In this document: in pieces, positions 1 to 5,107 of the stretch
Layout: every line of letters begins with the position of its first letter
Position numbering within the stretch: position 1 is the first letter of the stretch
Assembly (NCBI GenBank): GCA_022447165.1
Contig: JAKVBR010000129.1
Coordinates: 1 to 5,107, forward strand
DNA: 5,107 bases
Direction of reading: 5' to 3'
Source: Phycisphaerales bacterium
GTDB lineage: Bacteria > Planctomycetota > Phycisphaerae > Phycisphaerales > SM1A02
The notes under the pieces: generated by a model
What the model was told of the DNA's origin: nothing
The model's database searches: none
What the model saw: the letters and a program-made list of their open reading frames with translations, nothing else
Position numbers and translations under genes: made by a program

Positions 1-30
1 ACAATGCGTTTTAGGTGTTTCGCGCATTGT
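1..30. repeat. 8-bp perfect inverted repeat with 14-nt loop at the window edge
   Basis: ACAATGCG at 1-8 is the exact reverse complement of CGCATTGT at 23-30, leaving a 14-base loop. On the plus strand a run of seven T follows about 10 bases later (41-47), too far from the stem for a normal intrinsic terminator. It lies inside or just beyond the broken M20 gene. It could be a small hairpin in the RNA, the edge of a repeat that continues outside the window, or a fold-back artefact at a contig end. The repeat itself is seen directly; its role is unknown. Confidence 0.5.
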
Positions 31-77
31 ATTGCAAGTGTTTTTTTGTCGTGTTAGCTTTCATTTGGCTCAACATA

Positions 78-278
78 TTAGCCACAATGACCTCCAATTG
101 AATTTAAATCTTCAGTTATCCATTCAGCGCATCGTTTGACATCATCCTTGTATGCGGGATCTGTGCTGACGCTCGGGATGTTTAGAAATGTTTGTAAACG
201 CGATACTGCGTTGTCAATATCACTGTCGATGTGTTGTAAGACAACATCGAGTTGTTCCTTCGTTACCAAATCAGACAT
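78..278 (-). pseudogene. N-terminal fragment of an M20-family dipeptidase, reading frame broken after 66 codons
   Basis: The 66-residue product looks like the start of an M20/M25/M40 zinc dipeptidase: an N-terminal helix with alternating charges, then RLQTFLNIPSVSTDP (about 27-41) and a helix with CAEWITEDLNSIG (50-62). IPS(V/I)STDP followed by AEWL..L..IGF is the usual opening of this family, whose members run to roughly 450 residues with metal ligands far downstream. Here the frame ends at TAA just after SIG, where the family normally has a short strand and a GHP motif, so no catalytic residue is present. Another minus-strand frame reads NTMRETPKTHC from 33 to the window edge, which could be the displaced continuation. 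The ATG overlaps the end of the upstream membrane-protein gene by 16 bases, suggesting coupled translation. A true frameshift or insertion, or an assembly error near a contig end, would both fit. Family call good; pseudogene status uncertain. Confidence 0.65.
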
Positions 279-1237
279 GCTGGGTACTCACTTTCTTCAC
301 TTTCAATCGCGCACCTCACGATGCCATCTTCCAATGCAATGACCATCGGTGTTCCAATAATCCAATCGACACCGAGTGGTAATCTTGTTTTGATGCAGTC
401 AAAGCAGGGGTTTTCAAAAGCCCCATCTTCATTAAACTCTTCTTTTGATTCCGGAATCGCAACGAGTGTTGTTGGGAATTGAACATCAAACTCGAAATGC
501 ATGTACAACAACTCTTCACAGTGGTCACATGCCATGCCGTAAAAGATGATGTATTGTTTGCCAACACGGATGTCTTCTGGCCACTCGACCCAAGAGAATA
601 GTTCGATGTCATCAACTGATTTGCCATCCCATGAACCAAGGTCTTGTGGATACCAAGAGTTTGGCAAATTCAATGTTGTGACCTCGCCTGATGAAGAGTT
701 CCGCTCAGTGAGAATCCTGTCAGTCGAGTACCACGTCGTGATCACAACGAAGATGATGAATGAAACGAATCCCATTTTGCAATTCGTGAGTGCACAACTC
801 ATTGGTTTTGGTTTAAAGATGATGATCCCTAAGAGCAAAAGGAAATCAATTGCAAACATCATCATGGGTGAGAGCGAGTGTTCGCCAAGGCAACCGCAAC
901 TCTCATAATTGCCATACCCAAACATTTCGACAACCAGCACCAGCAAAAACGTTGATAACAGAAGCGTTGCTGCACTGCGTGCAAGTTTAGGCATAAAGAA
1001 CATGCTGCCAACGAAGATAAACTCGATGATGAGCAGAACAAGTAGCCAAATATAATGGTCTTTGAATCCGATGATGCCGCCCGCATCAAGGATAGAGCGG
1101 GGAAGGGATTTGGCAGTTGCACCGTTCGCTTTTGAAAATGCACCAAAGAACACCCAAAGCGGGACAATGAATTGCGTAAGCCATGCGCCAAAACGCATAG
1201 AAACACTCTGCGTAGCAGATGATTCTTGTTCAGTCAT
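263..1237 (-). CDS. DoxX/MauE-like membrane protein fused to a C-terminal thioredoxin-like domain
   Basis: This 324-residue protein has about five hydrophobic segments (roughly 18-35, 60-82, 86-108, 123-142, 155-172) followed by a soluble domain of about 150 residues. The first four helices fit the DoxX/MauE fold, and the CGCLG motif at 114-118 matches the CGCFG signature of MauE-like proteins, which help form disulfides or mature redox proteins. The soluble part carries CDHC at 237-240 after a hydrophobic strand (QYIIFYG), the normal place for a thioredoxin active site, and GTP at 295-297 fits the cis-proline loop. Further cysteines are C148, C153, C278, C281 (PCFDC), C309 and C321, ten in all. 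It probably moves electrons between a membrane cysteine pair and a periplasmic thioredoxin-like domain, as in DsbD- or VKOR-type systems; that is inference, and the substrate is unknown. It starts 27 bases after the PEP-CTERM gene and overlaps the M20 gene by 16 bases. No strong Shine-Dalgarno sequence is visible. Confidence 0.75.
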   Translation of the reverse strand: MTEQESSATQSVSMRFGAWLTQFIVPLWVFFGAFSKANGATAKSLPRSILDAGGIIGFKDHYIWLLVLLIIEFIFVGSMFFMPKLARSAATLLLSTFLLVLVVEMFGYGNYESCGCLGEHSLSPMMMFAIDFLLLLGIIIFKPKPMSCALTNCKMGFVSFIIFVVITTWYSTDRILTERNSSSGEVTTLNLPNSWYPQDLGSWDGKSVDDIELFSWVEWPEDIRVGKQYIIFYGMACDHCEELLYMHFEFDVQFPTTLVAIPESKEEFNEDGAFENPCFDCIKTRLPLGVDWIIGTPMVIALEDGIVRCAIESEESEYPACLIW

Positions 1238-1264
1238 ATGTAGAGTTTACAGGGTAGAGCGGGA

Positions 1265-1999
1265 CTATTCAGTTCTTCTTCTGCGATATCCCAAAAGTAG
1301 TCCTGTGATGAGCAATCCTGCAGGCGGTGCTGGAACAACGGTAGCGGTAAACACGCTCGTGCCATCGCTTTTGAAACCATCAGAGTAAATGACATCTAGC
1401 CCGCCATTTGAAGCGCCAACAAACTGAAATGCTTCTGCATCGATTGCATTGTCGTCATTCATTTCAACAAAGGAGTATGACAGCGCATCACCTATGTTAA
1501 GACCCGTCCAAGCAAAACCATCGCCACTTGTGAGTCCTTCCCAAACGAACGTTGCACCGAGCGTTTGTGAAGGTAGCCAAGGGGATGTAATGAGTTGCCA
1601 ATCATCTTGCTCCATATCGTTGATGAAGAATCCTAGTGAGTTTGGTGCTGTACTTGTGAGTCCAAGGGATGATGAACCTTCATTGTCACCTGCTCCTGAC
1701 TCGCTATCGATGAGTGTTAGGAGGGACAACCCATATCCGGTATCAACGGGAATGATGGTAATTTTGCCATCAGTGTCGATGCCGAAACTCATGAGTTTTT
1801 CATGGACAAGTGCAAGATGGTCAGTTGAAAACTCTGGGGCCTCATCTGAACCAAAAATAGATCCAAGCGATTGGGAATAAAGTAAAAACGACTCTTCACC
1901 GCTGCCATTGATTTCAATGATTCCACCAGCAAGGAATGCAGTTGAACTCGCTACCGTTGCAGTCATGATTAGTGTTTGGTTTCGGAGTGCTCTTTTCAT
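1265..1999 (-). CDS. Secreted protein with a PEP-CTERM-like C-terminal sorting signal
   Basis: The 244-residue product starts with a signal peptide: MKRALRNQ, then a hydrophobic stretch to about residue 27. The middle (30-220) is polar, acidic and rich in Ser, Gly and Asp, with no family I can name; it contains no cysteine. The C-terminus is tripartite: VPAPPAG (222-228), a short hydrophobic segment (about 228-237), then RRRR (239-242). This is the layout of PEP-CTERM/exosortase sorting signals, with PAP in place of the canonical PEP, as is common in planctomycete proteins. Such proteins are normally exported, processed by an exosortase and released or anchored at the surface. No exosortase is in the window, so that step is inferred. 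The gene is the first of a probable three-gene run and faces the MscS gene across a divergent region. The ATG at 1999 fits the signal peptide; no clear Shine-Dalgarno sequence is seen. Confidence 0.75.
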   Translation of the reverse strand: MKRALRNQTLIMTATVASSTAFLAGGIIEINGSGEESFLLYSQSLGSIFGSDEAPEFSTDHLALVHEKLMSFGIDTDGKITIIPVDTGYGLSLLTLIDSESGAGDNEGSSSLGLTSTAPNSLGFFINDMEQDDWQLITSPWLPSQTLGATFVWEGLTSGDGFAWTGLNIGDALSYSFVEMNDDNAIDAEAFQFVGASNGGLDVIYSDGFKSDGTSVFTATVVPAPPAGLLITGLLLGYRRRRTE

Positions 2000-2156
2000 C
2001 GTTCTAATTCAATACGCCCATAGAAAGAGGGCTTGTTCACACTTTTCGGCTTGAATTGTGGTCATGCTGAAGGCAATGCTCAAAATGAGTGTTGATTCAA
2101 TCAAGAAATACCGGTTATTCCGTTTCATGCCCTAAGAAAGTGTAAATCTAGGCAAA
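2000..2156. promoter_or_regulatory. Divergent intergenic region between the PEP-CTERM and MscS genes
   Basis: These 157 bases separate two genes that point away from each other, so promoters for both should lie here. I see no convincing -10/-35 pair in either direction. A weak plus-strand candidate is TTGATT at 2092-2097 with TATTCC at 2116-2121. An AGG at 2150-2152 lies just upstream of the MscS ATG at short spacing. The only clear structure is the inverted repeat listed separately at 2092-2104. The promoter role is inferred from gene orientation. Confidence 0.5.
2092..2104. repeat. 13-bp inverted repeat (6-bp arms, 1-nt centre) in the divergent region
   Basis: TTGATT-C-AATCAA is a perfect 6+1+6 palindrome about 53 bases upstream of the MscS start codon. 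Its position between divergent genes would suit a small dimeric regulator, and its left arm coincides with the weak -35 candidate. An AT-rich palindrome this short can also arise by chance. The symmetry is seen; an operator role is speculation. Confidence 0.3.
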
Positions 2157-3560
2157 ATGAAGGGGTTGGTCACGCCCCATGTATTCAGTTTCTCGCATAG
2201 CATGCTCACCATGTGGACCCCAACGCTTTTGAATAACACCGTGATGACCGCTACGCAGAGCTCTGAATTCCATGCTTGGGTAGAGCAGCAACTTCCTACC
2301 TGGTTCCTGCAAGAGTTCGCTGGAATCGAGCATTGGCGGTGGGTTGCTCTTGTGCTTGTTGTTGCAATTGGCTTCATTGTTGACCTTATTGTTCGATTCT
2401 TCTTAAGAAAGATGATTCGTTCATTTTCCCTTGGCGATGAGTCAAACACGGACCTTGCGACAATCATTAAACGAGTTCCACGTCCCGCTGGAGCTGCTGC
2501 AGGCGGTGGCATTTGGCTTTTATTGCTCCCAACACTTGGATTGCCAGTTGGTGTCCATTCAATTCTTGAACCCATCGTCCATGTCTACATCACAATCGCG
2601 TGCGTTTGGTTTGGTTTTAGAGGCACCGACCTTATCTCGTTTGTTGCAGACCAAAAAGCAAGACAGTCGGAAAACAAACTCGATGATTTGCTTGTTCCAC
2701 TCCTAAGCAAAACGCTCAAAGCAGTCGTCATTGTCATTGGTGTTGTCTACCTTGCTGACAGTTTATCCATTCAACTTGCCCCAATTATTGCTGGTCTTGG
2801 AATCGGCGGTCTTGGTTTTGCGTTCGCAGCGAAAGACACCCTCGAAAACTTCTTTGGGTCAATCACAGTTATTCTTGACAAACCGTTTGGCATTGGCGAC
2901 TGGATTGTTGTTGATGGCATTGAAGGAACAGTGGAGTTTGTTGGCATTCGTTCAACTCGAATTCGTACGTTCTACGATTCGATTGTGACAATTCCAAACT
3001 CAATACTTATTACTGCAAAGTGTGACAACTACTCGCGAAGACGGTATCGCAGGTGGAAACAATATGTGGGTCTTGCATACAACACGCCACCCGAGAAGAT
3101 AGCGGCCTTTTGCGAAGGCGTTCGCGAATTGTTGCGTGACCACCCATACACACGCAAAGATTATTACCAGGTGTGGATGACCGAGTTTGGAAGTTCTAGT
3201 TTAAATGTTCTGTTGTATGTTTTTTGGGCAGCACCTGACTGGCAGACGGAATTGCGTGAGCGTCACCGCCTGATCCTCGACATCATCCGGCTAGCGGGGT
3301 CATTGCAAGTCGAATTTGCATTCCCAACTCGTACGTTGTATCTCAGAAATGAAGAGCAATGGCAAAGCGGTCCTGACCAGATTGATCCAAACCGACCAGA
3401 GGGTTGGGTTGAAAGTGCTGAAGAAGGGGCGCGGGAAGATGTGCGAGCATTTACTGCCAATGATGACTGGCGCTCCAAGTTACCTCCGCCTTACAGATTT
3501 ACTGGCGCCCGCGATGGTGCTATCGGTGCTGAAGGAGAGGGTGGGGGCGGCGAGGGCTAA
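2157..3560 (+). CDS. MscS-family mechanosensitive ion channel
   Basis: The 467-residue protein is an inner-membrane small-conductance mechanosensitive channel, which opens under membrane tension to release solutes during hypo-osmotic shock. Membrane helices are visible at about 61-83, 112-133, 137-157 and 187-205. The pore-lining helix (about 206-232) has the Gly/Ala pattern GLGIGGLGFAFAAKDT and runs into NFFGSITVILDKPFGIGDWI (231-250). The beta domain follows with EGTVEFVGIRSTRIRT (256-271) and the IPNS motif (279-282), then the alpha/beta vestibule domain ending in EFAFPTRTLYL (386-396). It is longer than E. coli MscS (286 residues), with an extra N-terminal membrane part and a C-terminal tail of about 70 residues that is acidic and ends in a Gly/Glu-rich stretch. 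Start choice is open: ATG 2157 has a weak AGG upstream, and internal Met codons at residues 16, 19 or 30 could also serve. Its stop overlaps the stop of the convergent isomerase gene. Confidence 0.92.
   Translation: MKGLVTPHVFSFSHSMLTMWTPTLLNNTVMTATQSSEFHAWVEQQLPTWFLQEFAGIEHWRWVALVLVVAIGFIVDLIVRFFLRKMIRSFSLGDESNTDLATIIKRVPRPAGAAAGGGIWLLLLPTLGLPVGVHSILEPIVHVYITIACVWFGFRGTDLISFVADQKARQSENKLDDLLVPLLSKTLKAVVIVIGVVYLADSLSIQLAPIIAGLGIGGLGFAFAAKDTLENFFGSITVILDKPFGIGDWIVVDGIEGTVEFVGIRSTRIRTFYDSIVTIPNSILITAKCDNYSRRRYRRWKQYVGLAYNTPPEKIAAFCEGVRELLRDHPYTRKDYYQVWMTEFGSSSLNVLLYVFWAAPDWQTELRERHRLILDIIRLAGSLQVEFAFPTRTLYLRNEEQWQSGPDQIDPNRPEGWVESAEEGAREDVRAFTANDDWRSKLPPPYRFTGARDGAIGAEGEGGGGEG
3557..3560. other. 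Overlapping convergent stop codons (CTAA)
   Basis: The MscS gene ends with TAA at 3558-3560 on the plus strand, and the isomerase gene ends with TAG at 3559-3557 on the minus strand. The two share CTAA, so no intergenic space exists. Any terminator for either gene must lie inside the coding sequence of the other, or transcripts must run on and overlap. I saw no obvious stem plus T-run at the junction. Confidence 0.85.
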
Positions 3561-4168
3561 TCGTTCTCAATCGATTCAAGCACCCACTGTTCAATTGCTT
3601 CACAAATCGCATGAATGATGACATGATGTCCATCTTGGATGGCAGCGCTATCGTTCGCATCGAGCGTGACATTGAGCGTGCATTTGCTTTTTGATTCACC
3701 GCCATCTCTGCCAAGTAGCCCCAACGTCATCATGCCAAGGTCGTTTGCAAAATCGAGTGCTTCGTTAATGTTTTCGCTGTTTCCAGAGGTAGTGAGAACG
3801 AGAAGCAAGTCATTGCATGACTGTTCTTCATGTTCATCGATGATGCATGTTGCGAATGCTTCAAGTTGTCGTCTAAACACTTGTTCCCAACCAAAATCGT
3901 TTGCAATGCAAGTCATGGCTACCGCATCACTGCAAAGGCAGTGTGCAGGCAGTGCAGGGCGAGTTTCACGATACCGTCCTGTTAGCTCTTCGCAAAGATG
4001 ATTGGCCTGCGCAGCAGAACCACCGTTGCCAGCAACAAAGAGCGTTCCGCCTTGCTCGAAGCAATGAATGATTGCACGTGAAATCTCAGTGATGTCATCA
4101 GCATGCGATTGAAGTCCTTGGACCACTTCATTTGCTTGATTTATACGAGATTCAATGTGTGATTTCAT
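3557..4168 (-). CDS. gmhA: SIS-domain phosphoheptose isomerase (GmhA-like)
   Basis: The product matches D-sedoheptulose-7-phosphate isomerase, which makes D-glycero-D-manno-heptose 7-phosphate, the first step of ADP-heptose synthesis for lipopolysaccharide cores and other heptosylated glycans. Numbered from the MKSHIES start (203 residues; E. coli GmhA has 192), it shows the phosphate-binding AGNGGSAA loop (46-53), EELTGRYRETRPALP (60-74), NDFGWEQVF (90-98), the second loop TTSGNS (126-131) and IQDGHHVIIHAICEAIE (177-193). The last keeps both His residues of the E. coli IQEIHIKVIH helix, and the EELTGR Glu is also kept, so the enzyme should be active. I chose the ATG at 4168 because it overlaps the upstream TGA as ATGA and aligns with the E. 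coli start. An in-frame ATG at 4189 (210 residues) has a GAAGGA sequence upstream and is an alternative. It is probably co-translated with the aminotransferase gene. Other heptose-pathway genes are not in the window, so a related SIS sugar isomerase is possible. Confidence 0.85.
   Translation of the reverse strand: MKSHIESRINQANEVVQGLQSHADDITEISRAIIHCFEQGGTLFVAGNGGSAAQANHLCEELTGRYRETRPALPAHCLCSDAVAMTCIANDFGWEQVFRRQLEAFATCIIDEHEEQSCNDLLLVLTTSGNSENINEALDFANDLGMMTLGLLGRDGGESKSKCTLNVTLDANDSAAIQDGHHVIIHAICEAIEQWVLESIEND
4165..4168 (-). other. ATGA stop/start overlap linking the aminotransferase and isomerase genes
   Basis: On the minus strand the TGA of the aminotransferase gene (4167-4165) overlaps an in-frame ATG of the isomerase (4168-4166). 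ATGA overlaps commonly mark translational coupling, where a terminating ribosome restarts at once. CAGG lies upstream at usable spacing. If translation starts at 4189 instead, the genes overlap by 25 bases, which still implies coupling. Confidence 0.7.
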
Positions 4169-5107
4169 ATCAATACCTGTTGTGTACATCGACTGATTCC
4201 TTCGACTAACTGTTGGACATCTTCAATTGTGTGAAATGGACCAAATGAAATGCGAACTGTGCCACCTCGATTGGTCGTGCCCATCGTTTCATGTGCAAAT
4301 GGTGCGCAATGCAATCCGGCACGCACACATGCGCCGCATTCCTCTTCAAGCATGTTCGCAAACTGGTGCGGGTCAATCTCAGTTTGTAAACTAAACACGG
4401 CGCATCGGTTGTTACTGACTTGAGGTCCAATGATTGAAACGCCTTCAATTGTGTTTATTCCTTCAATAAAAGCTTGGCATAATGCAAGTTCGTGCTCATG
4501 TATGCACGCTAAGCCCTGATCTTGAATCCACCTCACGCCAGCAAGTAGTCCTGCGATGCCAATGGTGTTGTGCGAGCCAGATTCATAATAATCTGGAAGT
4601 GTTGTTGGTTGCGTCGGCAATTCGCTTTCGCTACCAGTTCCACCATACCGAGAAGGATTCACAACCTTTTCTAACCCATGCTTCATGAGCAGGCCGCCTG
4701 TGCCAAGTGGCCCGAGTAATCCCTTGTGCCCAGGAAATGCGAGCATGTCGATGTTCATTGCTTGCACATCAATTGGGACATGTCCCATCGTTTGTGCTGC
4801 ATCAACTAAGAATGGAATCTCGCCACTCACTTCGCCAATGGAGTGTAAATCTTGCAATGTGCCGGTGACATTAGAACCATGTGCGACTGCAATGAGTTTT
4901 GTCTCCGGTGTAATTGCGTGTTGAATATTATCTGGATTGACGAGCCCTGTTTCTGGATCTGCATCAACAATCGTAAACGTGATGCCGTACTCCTTCAGCA
5001 TGTGAAAAGGTCTCAGTACGGAATTGTGTGCCATTGACGTAGTCACAAAATGACATGGTTCTTGATTTGTTAAACAGTGTGACGCAATGCCAAAGATTGC
5101 GAGGTTG
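4165..5107 (-). CDS. Class V aminotransferase / cysteine desulfurase-like PLP enzyme (5' end outside window)
   Basis: The reading frame is open to the right edge, giving 313 residues without the true start; the GTG at 5046 is an internal Val codon, not the start. About 60-70 N-terminal residues are missing compared with relatives of about 380. Motifs, in fragment numbering: NLAIFG (1-6), VTTSMAHNSVLRP (21-33), GSNVTGT (77-83), DAAQTMGHVPID (102-113) with the Asp and Gln that bind the PLP ring, FPGHKGLLGPLGTGG (124-138) with the PLP Lys at about 128, and RAGLHCAPFAHETMGT (262-277) with a Cys at 267 where the catalytic Cys of this group sits. A C-terminal GGTVRISFGPF follows. This pattern is that of the SufS/NifS-related 'cysteine desulfurase family protein' group (TIGR01977-like). 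It likely removes sulfur or selenium from cysteine or selenocysteine in the cytosol, though the substrate of this subgroup is not settled. No SufU, IscU or other Fe-S assembly gene is adjacent. Confidence 0.88.
   Translation of the reverse strand, partial: NLAIFGIASHCLTNQEPCHFVTTSMAHNSVLRPFHMLKEYGITFTIVDADPETGLVNPDNIQHAITPETKLIAVAHGSNVTGTLQDLHSIGEVSGEIPFLVDAAQTMGHVPIDVQAMNIDMLAFPGHKGLLGPLGTGGLLMKHGLEKVVNPSRYGGTGSESELPTQPTTLPDYYESGSHNTIGIAGLLAGVRWIQDQGLACIHEHELALCQAFIEGINTIEGVSIIGPQVSNNRCAVFSLQTEIDPHQFANMLEEECGACVRAGLHCAPFAHETMGTTNRGGTVRISFGPFHTIEDVQQLVEGISRCTQQVLI

Noticed and set aside
52..60. GTTAGCT resembling an integron attC core site
   Set aside because: No matching partner core at the right distance, no integrase, and no cassette array.
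37..95. Possible ribosomal bypassing (T4 gene 60 type) in the M20 gene, because a GGA codon precedes a gap of about 50 bases before the putative continuation frame
   Set aside because: Bypassing needs a matched landing codon, and no GGA occurs at the expected landing site. The continuation match is only a few residues. A frameshift, insertion or assembly error is simpler.
546..908. 120-codon plus-strand open frame opposite the DoxX-thioredoxin gene
   Set aside because: It is antisense to a gene with clear membrane and thioredoxin motifs, and its own translation has no domain-like pattern.
2108..2120. Small stem AATA-CCGGT-TATT near the MscS start
   Set aside because: A four-base AT-only stem is too weak to support as a terminator or regulatory hairpin.
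2132..2575. 147-codon minus-strand open frame over the start of the MscS gene
   Set aside because: It overlaps the conserved channel gene and the divergent promoter region, and shows no recognisable protein features.
3639..4001. 120-codon plus-strand open frame opposite the isomerase gene
   Set aside because: Serine-rich shadow translation of a strongly conserved SIS-domain gene.
4221..4454. 12-base direct repeat CTTCAATTGTGT at 4221-4232 and 4443-4454
   Set aside because: Both copies are in the aminotransferase coding sequence and encode similar TIE-containing residues in the same frame; it looks like chance codon reuse.

Overview
The window holds six protein-coding loci and no RNA genes, CRISPR arrays or recognisable transposons. 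It reads as a moderately AT-leaning Gram-negative-type genome. The best guess is a marine planctomycete of the Phycisphaerae type. That rests on a secreted protein with a degenerate PEP-CTERM-like tail (VPAPPAG, hydrophobic stretch, RRRR), a DoxX/MauE-thioredoxin fusion, and an M20 dipeptidase start resembling planctomycete versions. This assignment is inference from protein style, not from a marker gene.

Left block, minus strand (1999 down to the left edge). Three genes run in the same direction and are tightly packed. First is a 244-residue PEP-CTERM-like secreted protein. After 27 bases comes a 324-residue membrane protein with a DoxX/MauE-like helical part and a C-terminal thioredoxin-like domain. 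Overlapping its end by 16 bases is the start of an M20-family dipeptidase, whose frame breaks after 66 codons close to the window edge. The spacing suggests one transcript.

Centre (2000-2156) is a 157-base divergent intergenic region with one small perfect inverted repeat. To its right, on the plus strand, is a 467-residue MscS-family mechanosensitive channel (2157-3560).

Right block, minus strand (right edge down to 3557). A class V aminotransferase/cysteine desulfurase-like gene, cut by the window edge at its 5' end, is followed by a GmhA-like sedoheptulose-7-phosphate isomerase gene through an ATGA stop/start overlap. The isomerase gene and the channel gene converge so tightly that their stop codons overlap.

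The genes form three independent themes: secreted protein plus thiol-redox membrane protein plus peptidase; osmotic protection; and a PLP enzyme coupled to a sugar-phosphate isomerase probably serving heptose synthesis for the envelope. I see no defence system or mobile element. The points most worth checking are the broken M20 reading frame beside repeats at the left edge, and the cysteine-rich DoxX-thioredoxin fusion.
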